Assembly (NCBI RefSeq): GCF_000428945.1
Contig: NZ_AUAX01000020.1
Coordinates: forward strand, 62,001-126,000
Direction of reading: 5' to 3'
Source: Hamadaea tsunoensis DSM 44101
Lineage (GTDB): Bacteria; Actinomycetota; Actinomycetes; Mycobacteriales; Micromonosporaceae
Length of the DNA: 64,000 nt
The notes beneath the pieces were generated by a model, which searched no databases, was not told the DNA's origin, and saw nothing but the letters and a program-made list of their open reading frames with translations. Made by a program: the position numbers and the translations under genes. Of the stretch, positions 42,236 through 50,927 are shown piece after piece; within the stretch, counting starts at the first letter, position 1, and every line of letters begins with the position of its first letter.

Positions 42236-42826
42236 TCAGGCGGCGAGGAGGGCGGTGATGCGGGCTTCGTGGTCGGCGCGCCACTCCGCCAGCGTCTGCG
42301 CCTGCTCGCGGTCGACCCTCACGCGGGCGGCCGCGTACACGTCCGGGCGGCGTTCGGCCGGAACCACCACGATCCCCTCCTCGTCGGCCACGACGATGTC
42401 GGCCGGGCTGACCGTGACGCCCCCGCACACCACCGGCACGTTCATGTCGGTGACCGCCTTCTTCGTACCCGGGATGGGGATGACACCGCGGCCGAAGACG
42501 GGGAAGCCGCGCTCGCGTACCTCGGCGAGGTCGCGGATCATGCCGTCGACGACGAACCCCGCGATGCCCCGGTCCTGCGCGACCGCGCACACGTTCCCGC
42601 CCGCCAGCGCATAGTCGAGATCGCCGGACTCCACCACGATGACCGAGCCGGCCGGCGCGCGGTGGATCGCCGCGTGCAGCATCAGGTTGTCGCCGGGCGG
42701 ACAGCGTACGGTGAAGGCCGGGCCGGCGATCCGCGGGATCGGCGTCCACAACGGACGGATGCTGGCCGCCATGACCTGGCCGCGGCCGAGGATGTCGGCG
42801 AGCGTCGTGGGCGAGAACTCGTTCAT
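42236..42826 (-). CDS. RraA-family protein (HMG/CHA aldolase-like)
   Basis: 196 residues. Typical RraA core: AGPAFTVRCPPGDNLMLHAA, VIVVESGDLDYALAGGNVCA, AGFVVDGMIRDLAEVRERGFPVF-like active-site segment with the Arg-Asp pair, and SPADIVVADEEGIVVVPAE. The enzyme family includes Mg-dependent 4-hydroxy-4-methyl-2-oxoglutarate/oxaloacetate aldolases as well as RNase E regulators; actinomycetes lack a matching RNase E target, so an aldolase or decarboxylase is more likely. Upstream of the start is the palindromic run GTACGTACGTAC (42843-42854). Confidence 0.88.
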   Translation of the reverse strand: MNEFSPTTLADILGRGQVMAASIRPLWTPIPRIAGPAFTVRCPPGDNLMLHAAIHRAPAGSVIVVESGDLDYALAGGNVCAVAQDRGIAGFVVDGMIRDLAEVRERGFPVFGRGVIPIPGTKKAVTDMNVPVVCGGVTVSPADIVVADEEGIVVVPAERRPDVYAAARVRVDREQAQTLAEWRADHEARITALLAA

Positions 42827-42915
42827 CCGGCCAACGTAACAGTACGTACGTACGGTATGCAAGCCGCGCAATATCACTCGCCCAGGACTGCCCGTGCCCG
42901 CTACCGTCGACGATC

Positions 42916-43470
42916 GTGAATACCCCGCTCCGCCAGATCCGCGCCCGGCACGACGACTCGACCCTCACCGTCTACCAGGCGTACGCGCCGGCCATCGCGG
43001 ACCCCGCGGCCGCGGCGGGACGGTTCGGGGCGGGCTTCCGGCGGGAGCGCATGACGTGGATCAAGCCGTCCTTCCTCTGGATGATGTACCGCAGCGGCTG
43101 GGCGACGAAGGCCGGGCAGGAACGCGTACTGGCGATCCGGATCCGGCGGGAAGGCTTCGACTGGGCTCTGGCGAACAGCGCGCTCAGCGGCTACGAACCG
43201 GATGTCCACGCTTCCCGCGACGCCTGGCGGGCCGCGCTTCGCGCCCCGGTACGCGTCCAGTGGGATCCCGAGCGCGATCTGCAGCTGCGACCGTTGGCGT
43301 ACCGGGCGATCCAGGTCGGGCTGTCGGGTGCGGCCGTCCACGCGTACGCGGATGACTGGATCGTGGGGATCGAGGACGTGACGCCGCTCTGCCACGAGAT
43401 CCACCGGTTGGTCGGGGCGCGGGATCTGGACGGAGCGCGGGCCTTGCTGCCGGTGGAGCAGCCGTACTGA
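42916..43470 (+). CDS. DUF4291 family protein
   Basis: 184 residues. The family signature is clear: TVYQAYAPAIADPAAAAGRF, then MTWIKPSFLWMMYRSGWATK and the QERVLAIRIRREGFDWAL segment, ending with the AIQVGLSGAAVHAYADDWIV and DVTPL block. DUF4291 proteins are widespread cytosolic proteins of about 190-200 residues without assigned function. GTG 42916 is the start. Its stop lies 20 bp from the 3' end of a small convergent membrane protein, with a GACCACC-G-GGTGGTC hairpin (43469-43483) over the stop codon. Confidence 0.9.
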   Translation: MNTPLRQIRARHDDSTLTVYQAYAPAIADPAAAAGRFGAGFRRERMTWIKPSFLWMMYRSGWATKAGQERVLAIRIRREGFDWALANSALSGYEPDVHASRDAWRAALRAPVRVQWDPERDLQLRPLAYRAIQVGLSGAAVHAYADDWIVGIEDVTPLCHEIHRLVGARDLDGARALLPVEQPY

Positions 43471-43489
43471 CCACCGGGTGGTCGGCGAC

Positions 43490-43621
43490 CTACCGGGTGG
43501 TCAGCGACGACAGCGCGCTGCCGGTGCAGCAGAGGGCGAGCAGCAGTCCGGCGATGCCGAGGGCGATCCAGATCCGCCGGCGGGATCGCGCCGCGGGCGG
43601 GGAGGGAAGCTGTCCGGGCAT
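43490..43621 (-). CDS. Small single-pass membrane protein (43 aa)
   Basis: Begins MPGQLPSPPAARSRRRIWIA, continues with a hydrophobic stretch LGIAGLLLALCCTGSALSSL and ends TTR. One membrane helix after a positively charged RSRRR, so the N-terminus would be inside. The two adjacent Cys are in the helix. The codons are GC-biased at third positions like the neighbours. It resembles short actinobacterial membrane peptides; no function known. Convergent with the DUF4291 gene. Confidence 0.5.
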   Translation of the reverse strand: MPGQLPSPPAARSRRRIWIALGIAGLLLALCCTGSALSSLTTR

Positions 43622-43707
43622 GCCGTCACCACCGATCCGGAAACGGCCATTTTAGGGCAGGTGCCCCGGAGACGGGCGCTCGACGCGCCCGTCTCGTGGC
43701 CGGCGGG

Positions 43708-44295
43708 TCAGTATCCGCATTGGACGATGAGGTCGTCCACTTCCAGGGCGTCGAGCTGGTTGAGGTTCTCGCCGATCAGGCCGATCCGCACGAAGACGTC
43801 CGCGTGCGGCGGGGTCCACGCGGACGTCGTGATCGCCCGCCACAGCAGGAAGTCGTTGGCCTTGGTGAGGACGAACGGCTTGATCGTGATGTAGGTCCAC
43901 GAGGCCACGTCGATCACTTCGAGCTGCCCGTGCAGCTGCGTGTTGTTGGTGATCACCCGGCCCTGGAGCTGGGCGGCGCAGTTGAGCGTACGCCCGGCCA
44001 GGAATGGCGTGAGGTGTACGGTGCGGCCGATGTCCGACCAGCCGGAGTTGCCCTGGATCCAGCTGGCGTGGCTGGGCGAGTGGGCGTTGGCGTCGGTGAA
44101 GCCGATGTTGCAGCCGTTGACGAAGCTGGGGTCTTCGACGGTGTGCCAGCAGGACCAGGTGGCGGCCGGGTTGGCCTCGAAGCCGTCATTGAGTTGCCAG
44201 AGGGAGGCGTGGGCGGGCGTGGCCTCGACGGCGACGGCGAGGGCCACGGCGAGGACGGTCGCCGCGAGCCGGAACAGAGAGCGATGCATTCGCAT
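43708..44295 (-). CDS. Secreted jelly-roll-like protein
   Basis: 195 residues. Signal peptide with cleavage near TPAHASLW (residue about 30). The mature domain (LNDGFEANPAATWSCWHTV, SGWSDIGRTVHLTPF, then EVIDVASWTYITIKPFVL) looks like a CBM4/9-like carbohydrate-binding jelly roll with Cys in SCW, NGCNIG, NCAAQ and the C-terminal VQCGY. It may bind a polysaccharide. ATGs at 44295 and 44289 are both possible starts. The gene lies downstream of the M28 peptidase on the same strand, separated by the palindrome at 44355. Confidence 0.7.
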   Translation of the reverse strand: MRMHRSLFRLAATVLAVALAVAVEATPAHASLWQLNDGFEANPAATWSCWHTVEDPSFVNGCNIGFTDANAHSPSHASWIQGNSGWSDIGRTVHLTPFLAGRTLNCAAQLQGRVITNNTQLHGQLEVIDVASWTYITIKPFVLTKANDFLLWRAITTSAWTPPHADVFVRIGLIGENLNQLDALEVDDLIVQCGY

Positions 44296-44354
44296 GTGCG
44301 GACGCTAGCATGGGAACGCTCCCAAGCCTCCACGCCCCGGGCTCCCGTCAAGGC

Positions 44355-44429
44355 AAGATCCCGTTTGGATCAGGGAAATCACCCGAATCATGGACCATGA
44401 TTCGGGTGATTTCCCTGATCCAAACGGGG
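44355..44429. repeat. Long palindromic repeat, copy 3
   Basis: Left arm 44355-44389, loop ATGGACCAT, right arm from 44399; complementary until the distal bases, where the right arm changes to GGGGTC. Same sequence as 42126-42204. Located after the 3' end of the M28 peptidase gene. Confidence 0.9.
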
Positions 44430-44472
44430 TCAAGGCCCAGCGGGGTCAAGGCCCAGCGGGGTCACGGCCCAG
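44425..44472. repeat. Tandem 16-bp repeat, three copies
   Basis: CGGGGTCAAGGCCCAG at 44425-44440 and 44441-44456, then a one-base variant at 44457-44472. It starts exactly where the right arm of the palindrome degenerates, so slippage may have replaced that arm end. Confidence 0.8.
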
Positions 44473-44495
44473 CCCGGGCAAAGCGGGGAAGGGTG

Positions 44496-46226
44496 TCAGG
44501 CGACCGTCACCGAGGTGTCGTCGATGACGAAGGACGTCGCGAGCGACGCGTCCTCGACCCCGCTCCACTTGATCGTCACGGTCTGGCCGGCGTACGCGGA
44601 CAGGTTGAACGAGCGCAGCGTGTAACCCGCGGCGTTGAGGTTCGAGTACGTCTGGAGGGTCGTCGTGCCGACGGTGACCGTGAGCTTGTCATAGGCCGTG
44701 GTCGTGGTCGTCTCCGCCGTGACGATCTTCAGGTAGAACGCCAGGGTGTAGGACGAGCAGCCCGACGGCAGGGTCACCGACTGCGACAGCGTGTCGGTGT
44801 GGCTGCTGCCGTACCCGTCGAGCCAGGCCGACTGGGTCCCGGTCCGGGGTGCGCCGTCGCCCGTGTTCGCGCCGATGACGCCGGAGGTCTGCGTCCAGCC
44901 GGTCGTGCCCGACTCGAAGCCGGGGTTGGTGAACTTCTGCCCCGCGCCCGTGCATCCGCCGGTCCCGTTGACGGTGAGGCTGTAGGTCGCGCTGTGCGTG
45001 ACCGAACCCGTCGCCGTCACGGTGATCGTGTAGGTGCCCGGTGCCGTGCTGCTGGTGGTCGACACGGTCATCGTCGAGGAGCTGCCCGTGGTCACGCTGG
45101 CCGGGCTGAAGCTCACCGTCGCCCCGCTCGGCGCGCCGCTCGCGCTGAGCGTCACCGACTGCGCGCTGCCCGCCGTCGTGGCCGTGCTCACCGTCGACGT
45201 CGCCGCCGAGCCGGGGTTCACCGCGCCGCTCGCGGGGCTGAGCGCCACCGAGAAGTCGTTCGTCGCCGTGCCTGTGGCCAGAGCCCAGATGGCGTACGCC
45301 TGGGCGTTGGCGAACCGGCCCAGCGACGTAGAGTTCACATTGGACGGATAGCTGTCGCACGCCTTGTGGTAGCACGAGTCGTACGCCGCTCCGGCCGTGC
45401 CGCCCCACTTGGTCACCTGGGCGCTGGTCTTGGTGTAGCTGGCCCCGGTCGAGTTGATGGACGACGGGATGCCGGCGTTGCGGAAGGAGCCGTCGTCGCT
45501 GCAGCACTCGGTCGACGTCTCCGTCGGTACGCTGATCGACGTGAAGTACTCGCGCAGCTTCACCGCGATGGCGTCGGTGCCGGTGACGAAGTAGCCGCCG
45601 TTCGTCGAGGCGATCATGTCGAACGTCCCGTACGCCTTGATGGCCGTCTTCTGGGCCGAGGTCAGCGAGTTGACGTAGAACTTCGAGCCGATCAGGCCCT
45701 GCTCCTCGCCGGCCCACCAGCCGAAGCGTACGTGGTTGGTCATGGTCGGGTGGGCGGCGGCCAGTTGCAGCGCGACCTCCAGCAGTGCGGCCGACCCGGA
45801 GCCGTCGTCGTTGATGCCCGGCCCGGCCGACACGCTGTCGAGGTGGCCGCCGAACATGTAGGTGTTGTTCGTGTCGCCGCCCGGCCAGTCGGCGATGATG
45901 TTCTTCGCCGAGCCGTTGCAGGTGGTGCAGGTCTGCGCGGTCACCGTGAACCCGGCGTCGGTCAGCTTCTGCTGCACGTACGCGACCGAGTTGGTGTGCC
46001 CGGCGGTGCCGGTCGCCCGGTTGCCGCCCGCGTTGGTGGCGATGGTCTGCAACTGCTGCAGGTGGGCCTTGACGTTGTTGACGTCGATGGTGGGCGCGGC
46101 CGCGAGGGTCACCGGGGCGGCGGCCGGCGCGGCGGTCGCCGGTGGTGCGCTCAGCGAGATCTGTGTGATCAGGGCGGCGGCGAAAACAGCGAGGGCAGAT
46201 CGTGCCGTCACCGTTCTGGATGTCAT
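44496..46226 (-). CDS. Secreted M28-family zinc aminopeptidase with C-terminal accessory domains
   Basis: 576 residues. Signal peptide to about residue 32. M28 catalytic domain about 45-315 with zinc ligands in FGGHLDSV (His, with catalytic Asp two residues on), GINDDGSGSAALLE (Asp bridging), WAGEEQGLIGS (catalytic Glu and zinc Glu), the FDMIA segment and the late YHKACDSY His. Then a PKD/Ig-like domain rich in Ser/Thr (FSVALSPASGAVNPG, about 325-415) and a jelly-roll domain (FTNPGFESGTTGWTQTSG) that may bind a substrate. GAGGAG precedes ATG 46226. Related to Streptomyces griseus-type aminopeptidases. Confidence 0.93.
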   Translation of the reverse strand: MTSRTVTARSALAVFAAALITQISLSAPPATAAPAAAPVTLAAAPTIDVNNVKAHLQQLQTIATNAGGNRATGTAGHTNSVAYVQQKLTDAGFTVTAQTCTTCNGSAKNIIADWPGGDTNNTYMFGGHLDSVSAGPGINDDGSGSAALLEVALQLAAAHPTMTNHVRFGWWAGEEQGLIGSKFYVNSLTSAQKTAIKAYGTFDMIASTNGGYFVTGTDAIAVKLREYFTSISVPTETSTECCSDDGSFRNAGIPSSINSTGASYTKTSAQVTKWGGTAGAAYDSCYHKACDSYPSNVNSTSLGRFANAQAYAIWALATGTATNDFSVALSPASGAVNPGSAATSTVSTATTAGSAQSVTLSASGAPSGATVSFSPASVTTGSSSTMTVSTTSSTAPGTYTITVTATGSVTHSATYSLTVNGTGGCTGAGQKFTNPGFESGTTGWTQTSGVIGANTGDGAPRTGTQSAWLDGYGSSHTDTLSQSVTLPSGCSSYTLAFYLKIVTAETTTTTAYDKLTVTVGTTTLQTYSNLNAAGYTLRSFNLSAYAGQTVTIKWSGVEDASLATSFVIDDTSVTVA

Positions 46227-46339
46227 GGGGGCTCCTCTGGTCGGGACCGTCTGGGGACGGTTCGTAGTAGACAAGCAGAGCCCGCATCCGTACGCAAGAG
46301 ATGCACATCAATAAATACCAGTGGGCGAGCGGCAGTGGC

Positions 46340-46876
46340 TCACGGTGCTGAAGAGGCGGCGCGCCGTAACCAGAACAGCAGGGCGGCGATGCCGACGACG
46401 GCCATGGCGACAAGGATGATGAAGACGACGGGCAGTACGCCGGAGTCGGAGCCGCCACCGGGGTCCACAGTGGTCGCCTTGCCTGCGCCGAGATACCAGA
46501 CAGGCACCGCGTCGCCGATGCTGACCGGGCTCGTGGCATGGGCGTCGGCGACCGCCTCGGTGGTCTTTCCGTCGGCCGATCGGAACACCCCGCTGAAGGC
46601 GTACCCGCTGCCGGTCGCGGTGACCGCCACCGTTCCGTAGAGGGGTGCCGGGGCGGTCGAGAAATCGATCCAGTACCGGCCCGCGACGACCAGGGCCAGG
46701 ATTCCTAAGATCACCGCCGCCCCGCGCCGGGTGACCAGCCGCTGCAGCAGTTCGCCGAGGGGGCCGCGACGAATGTGGCGACGGCGCCAGGTGTGGCGGT
46801 ACAGGTTGTGGAATTCCTCGTCGCCCAGGCGCTCGCGGAGTCTTTCGTCCTCGGGCGGGTCCAAGCCGTCGTTCAT
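46340..46876 (-). CDS. Two-helix membrane protein, DUF3592-like
   Basis: 178 residues. Charged, Arg-rich cytoplasmic N-terminus (PEDERLRERLGDEEFHNLYR), membrane helix GAAVILGILALVVAGRYWI (about 53-72), an outer beta domain of about 75 residues (YGTVAVTATGSGYAFSGVF, then DAVPVWYLGAGKATTVDPGG) and a second helix (VVFIILVAMAVVGIAALLF). The layout resembles DUF3592 proteins. ATG 46876 is chosen for the family-like length. It follows the SnoaL-like gene by 34 bp on the same strand. Confidence 0.6.
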   Translation of the reverse strand: MNDGLDPPEDERLRERLGDEEFHNLYRHTWRRRHIRRGPLGELLQRLVTRRGAAVILGILALVVAGRYWIDFSTAPAPLYGTVAVTATGSGYAFSGVFRSADGKTTEAVADAHATSPVSIGDAVPVWYLGAGKATTVDPGGGSDSGVLPVVFIILVAMAVVGIAALLFWLRRAASSAP

Positions 46877-46910
46877 GGCGGCAGGGTAGCGGACATCCGC
46901 CAGTCTCATT

Positions 46911-47336
46911 CTATTGAGGACTCGGTGACGCGGCATTCGCCGAGACGAAGAAGTATCTCGATTGCTCGACGAAAAGGCCCGATTCGCCGACCGTGAAGAT
47001 GTCGGCGAATTCCACGTCCTGATAGCCGAACGCGGCCACTGCCCGGGTCAGTCTTCCGGTCACGGCGACGCGATTGCCGGAGGCGAAGACGCTCTGCGTC
47101 AGGTAGCGGGCGCGGGTGCCGGGGGCGTCGGCGGTGCGGGCCACTTCGAGGGCGGCCCGGCCCCGGATCGGCTCGGCCTCGGGACTGCGGACCACGGCGT
47201 CCGGCTCGAAAAGCGAGACATACGAGTCGATGTCCCCATTGTTGAGATAGGCGTAGCTCAGCCGGGCGTGGTCGATCCCGATCGCGGCCACGGCGGCGCT
47301 GCCGGTACGCGCGGCGGAAAGCTTGTCATGCTCCAC
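46911..47336 (-). CDS. SnoaL/NTF2-like protein
   Basis: 141 residues. Single NTF2-like cone: DHARLSYAYLNNGDIDSYVS, LFEPDAVVRSPEAEPIRGRA and the end VEQSRYFFVSANAASPSPQ. The Tyr, His and Asp positions are those of SnoaL-like polyketide cyclase/isomerase homologues, but many family members only bind ligands. It heads a two-gene unit with the membrane protein and is divergent from the SARP regulator at 47599 (262-bp gap). Confidence 0.8.
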   Translation of the reverse strand: MEHDKLSAARTGSAAVAAIGIDHARLSYAYLNNGDIDSYVSLFEPDAVVRSPEAEPIRGRAALEVARTADAPGTRARYLTQSVFASGNRVAVTGRLTRAVAAFGYQDVEFADIFTVGESGLFVEQSRYFFVSANAASPSPQ

Positions 47337-47598
47337 GGGATTCTCCGATCGGACCTCGCCGGAGGGGGCGAGTCGTTCAAAGTCATTTGTCCGACTCAGC
47401 TTGCGACCAGCCGTTTCGCGCGCGCTAACCTCCTGCTATCGTCGCGGTAAAACATTCACAGAATGCGATGTGCATTTCGGGCATTCTCGTGATTGTCGGC
47501 GTTATTTGGTCGCACGGCGCACGCAGGTCGCACAGCGCTCTCATGGGGAACGTCGGCGGTGAGCAAGACCGTTGTGGTCCCGAGTCGAAGGAGACGAT

Positions 47599-50484
47599 GT
47601 GGCCGACGCACGTGAGGGGGCCGGCCGCCGCGCGGGGCCGGTGTTCCGGGTGCTCGGCGCCCTCGACATCACCGCGGACGCCGACCTGGCGCCACTGCCG
47701 CCGGGCCGCCATCAGATCGTGCTGTCGGCCCTGCTGATCGAGGCCAACCGGGTCGTACGCATCGACCAGCTGATCGACGCCATCTGGTACGACGATCCGC
47801 CGGCGACCGCGCGTACGCAGGTGCAGATCTGTGTCTCCGGGCTTCGGCAGCATCTCGCCCCGCTCGGGGACGACGTCGCCATCGTCACCCGCGCGCCCGG
47901 GTACCTGCTGCGCGTACCGCGGGAACTCGTCGACGCGCATCTGTTCACCGATCTGGTGGGCGAGGCCGACGGGCTGGCGCGTACCGGGCACCGGTCGGCG
48001 GCCGCGGACCGGATCGGCGGCGCCCTGGACCTGTGGCGGGGGGCCGCGCTGACCGGAACGTCGAGCCGCGTCCTGCAGGCGCGGGCGGCCCAGCTCGACG
48101 AGAAGCGGCTCAACGCCGTCGAGGCGCTCGCCGACCTGGAACTCCAGCTCGACCGCCACCACCATGTCATCGACAGCCACGGCGCCCTCGTCGACGAACA
48201 TCCGCTGCGCGAGCGGCTGCGCGGCCAGCTGATGCTCGCCCTCTACCGGGCCGGCCGGCAGGCCGACGCGCTGCGCGTCTACCGCGACGGCCGCGAGCTG
48301 CTCGTCGAACAGCTCGGCCTGGAGCCCGGCGAGGAACTGCGCAAGCTCGAACGCGCCATCCTGGCCGGCGACCCCGCGCTGCGGCCGGAGGCGCCCGCAC
48401 CCGTCGCCGCACCGCGGCCCGCACCGTCCCCCGTGGACGAACCGCCGGCCGAGATCCCCGACCTCCGGCCGCCGGACCTGCCCGACTTCACCGCCCGCGA
48501 GGACCTCGCCGCCGCGGTGGCCGAGGCGCTCGCCCGGCCCGGCGCGGTCACGATCCTCACCGGCAAGCCCGGCGTCGGAAAGACCTCCCTCGCCGTGTAC
48601 GCCGCCCACCATGCGGGCCCGCGTTCCTTTCCCGACGGCCACCTGTACGCCGACCTCGGCGGGACGCGTACCGAGGCCGTCACCGCGATCGACGTGCTCG
48701 ACGGGTTCCTGCGCGCGCTCGGCGTACCCGGGGAGGCGATACCGGACGGGCTGGAGGCGCGCGTCCACGCGTACAGGCGGCTGGTGAAGGGACGCGACCT
48801 GCTGGTGGTGCTCGACGACGCCGCCGACGACGCGCAGGTCGCGGCCCTGCTGCCGCACGCGGCGGCGGGCGCGGCGCTGGTGACCACGCGGACCCGGCTC
48901 ACCGCGCAGCCGCGGGCGACGGTGATCGAGGTCGAGGTGATGACCGCGGACCAGTCGCTGCGGCTGCTGAGCGCGGTGATCGGTGACGAGCGGGTGGCCG
49001 CGGAACCGGCGGCGGCCGACGCGCTGATCCGGCTGGTGGGCGGCCTGCCGCTGGCGTTGCGGGTGGTCGCGGCCCGGCTCGCCGCGCGCCCGCACTGGTC
49101 GCTCGCGTGGATGCGCGAGCGGCTCGCCGACGAGCGGCGCCGGCTGGACGAGCTGGCGCACGGGTCGCTGATGGTACGCGCGAGCCTGGCCCTGTCCTAC
49201 GACGGACTCGAACCGGGCGCGCGGCGGCTGCTGCGACTGCTGTCCGGGGTGGACGCCGTGACCTTCCCGATCTGGGTCGGCGCCGCCCTGCTGGAACTCG
49301 ACCTGTTCGGCGCGGCCGACCTGCTGGAGGTGCTGGTCGACGTCCAGCTGCTGGAGATCGCCGCGCCGGACCTGAACGGCAGCCCGCGCTACAAGTTCCA
49401 CGAGATCATCCGGCTGTTCGCCCGTGAGCAGCTCGAACTGAACGAGAGCGCGCAGAGCCGGGCCGAGGAGTTCGCCCGGGTCGGCGACGGCTGGCTCGCG
49501 CTGGCCCGGGAGGCGCACCGGCGCATCTACGGCGGCGACTACACCACGGTCATCGGCCGCATCCCGGCCCTGTGCCCGCCGCCGACCTACACCGCCCAGG
49601 TGCTCACCGATCCGCTGCGCTGGCTGGAAGCCGAACGCGCCAACCTGTGCGCGGTCGTGGCCCAGGCCGCCCGCACCGGTGCCCACGAGCTGGCCTGGTC
49701 GCTGGCGCTGGCGCTGGTGGCGCTCTTCGAGACCCGCTGCTACTACGAGGACTGGGAGCGTACGCACGCCCTGGCGCTCGAAGCCGTCCGGGCCGCGGGC
49801 GACCGCCGGGGCGACGCCGCGCTGCTGTGCTCGATCGGCTCGCTGCACCTGTCCCGATCCCGGTTCGACGAAGCCGAAGCCGCGATCACGCCCGCGCTGG
49901 CCGGCTTCCTCGAACTCGGCGACGTAGCCGGCATCGCGCTCGCCCGGCGCAACCTCGGCCTCCTGCACCAGTTGCGGCGCGAGGACGAGGCGGCGCTCGG
50001 CCAGTACCGGCAGGCACTGGCGGGATTCGAGCAGACCGGCGACCCGATCGGCCAGGCCCACATCCTCAGCCAGCAGGCGCAGATCGCGCTGCGCGGCGAC
50101 GCGTACGAGGAGGCGGCCGGGCTGCTGCACCGCGCGCTCGGGCTGAGCCAGGGTGTCGGCAACCGGCGCGTCGAGGTGCAGGTCCGCTACCGGCTCAGCG
50201 GCCTGATGCTGTCCCAGGGCCGCCACGCGGACGCCGAAGACCTGCTCAACGGCCTGCTCGAACTCGTACGCGCCACCGGCGACGTGGTCGGCCAGGGCCG
50301 GATCCTGCACCGGCTCGGTGTGCTCAGCGCGGAACTCGGCCGGATTCCCGAAGCGCGCCGGCTGCTCCGCGAGGCGCTCGCCCTGCAACAGCAGGTCTAC
50401 GACCGGCGCGGCGTCGGGGAGATCCGGGCGGCGCTGGCGAAGCTCGCGGTCGACCTTGGCGAGCCCGATCCCGCACTGCTCTGA
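47599..50484 (+). CDS. AfsR/SARP-type regulator with STAND ATPase and TPR domains
   Basis: 961 residues. OmpR-like winged helix (about 12-100: VLSALLIEANRVVRIDQLID), BTAD (about 100-255: LDLWRGAALTG, ALRVYRDGRELLVEQLGLEP), NB-ARC ATPase with P-loop GKPGVGKTS at about 322-330 and LLVVLDDAADDAQV as Walker B, a winged helix (HEIIRLFAREQL) and C-terminal TPRs (about 690-950). This is the AfsR architecture of activators of secondary metabolism. AAGGAG at 47588-47593 precedes GTG 47599. Its target could be the locus at 53158, though another regulator lies closer to it. Confidence 0.93.
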   Translation: MADAREGAGRRAGPVFRVLGALDITADADLAPLPPGRHQIVLSALLIEANRVVRIDQLIDAIWYDDPPATARTQVQICVSGLRQHLAPLGDDVAIVTRAPGYLLRVPRELVDAHLFTDLVGEADGLARTGHRSAAADRIGGALDLWRGAALTGTSSRVLQARAAQLDEKRLNAVEALADLELQLDRHHHVIDSHGALVDEHPLRERLRGQLMLALYRAGRQADALRVYRDGRELLVEQLGLEPGEELRKLERAILAGDPALRPEAPAPVAAPRPAPSPVDEPPAEIPDLRPPDLPDFTAREDLAAAVAEALARPGAVTILTGKPGVGKTSLAVYAAHHAGPRSFPDGHLYADLGGTRTEAVTAIDVLDGFLRALGVPGEAIPDGLEARVHAYRRLVKGRDLLVVLDDAADDAQVAALLPHAAAGAALVTTRTRLTAQPRATVIEVEVMTADQSLRLLSAVIGDERVAAEPAAADALIRLVGGLPLALRVVAARLAARPHWSLAWMRERLADERRRLDELAHGSLMVRASLALSYDGLEPGARRLLRLLSGVDAVTFPIWVGAALLELDLFGAADLLEVLVDVQLLEIAAPDLNGSPRYKFHEIIRLFAREQLELNESAQSRAEEFARVGDGWLALAREAHRRIYGGDYTTVIGRIPALCPPPTYTAQVLTDPLRWLEAERANLCAVVAQAARTGAHELAWSLALALVALFETRCYYEDWERTHALALEAVRAAGDRRGDAALLCSIGSLHLSRSRFDEAEAAITPALAGFLELGDVAGIALARRNLGLLHQLRREDEAALGQYRQALAGFEQTGDPIGQAHILSQQAQIALRGDAYEEAAGLLHRALGLSQGVGNRRVEVQVRYRLSGLMLSQGRHADAEDLLNGLLELVRATGDVVGQGRILHRLGVLSAELGRIPEARRLLREALALQQQVYDRRGVGEIRAALAKLAVDLGEPDPALL

Positions 50485-50545
50485 ACCGTCTCGCGTCCCT
50501 CACCCTGTGTCTCACGGCTGCCTCACCCCCGTCTTACCCCTGGCC

Positions 50546-50566
50546 TTTGTCGCGACTGTCCGATTT
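50546..50566 (+). repeat. TTTGTCGCGACTG box, slightly diverged
   Basis: Keeps TTTGTCGCGACTGTCCGAT then TT instead of AT; 25 bp before the array at 50592 with the same facing as the other boxes. Confidence 0.7.
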
Positions 50567-50591
50567 GTTGGCTAGGTGAGGGCTGGCGGCG

Positions 50592-50736
50592 TGATCGTTT
50601 ACGGCTGAGGTGCGAAAAGGGCCCCCGATGCATGATCGTTTGCGGTTCTGGAGCGCGCTGACCGCCTCTGGCTACACCAGGCGCGTAAACGATCATGCGG
50701 ATCGGGCCGGATTTACACCCCAGCCGTAAATGATCA
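50592..50736. repeat. Four-arm TGATC phased repeat, subfamily 1, copy 3 (inverted)
   Basis: Arms start TGATC at 50592 and 50633 and end GATCA at 50695 and 50736; total 145 bp, inner palindrome 63 bp. The whole block 50546-50775 is the reverse complement of 12740-12972 with many substitutions. No gene is seen in 50485-51372. Confidence 0.85.
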
Positions 50737-50927
50737 AGGATTCAGTGATCCACGTCCGCGTGATGGAAGATCGTTCCCGCGTCATGGGCTCGGGCTGATG
50801 GCGAGACGGCTTGGGCATGATCGACAGCGGCTGAGATGTGAAAACCCGCCCCTGACCCAAGATCCCGAGTTCGGGTGAGGAGTCCACGGTCGCCGACGGT
50901 GGTCGCTGATGATCGCGTCGAACTCCT

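Noticed and set aside
7973-44429. Palindromes as simple intrinsic terminators
   Set aside because: Arms are much longer than needed, sequence is conserved between loci and no T-run follows; called as a repeat family instead.
47425-50388. A 987-codon open frame antisense to the SARP regulator
   Set aside because: Long antisense frames are expected in very GC-rich genes. Its composition (Gln/Arg/Gly/Val) has no domain, while the sense strand encodes full WH-BTAD-STAND-TPR domains.
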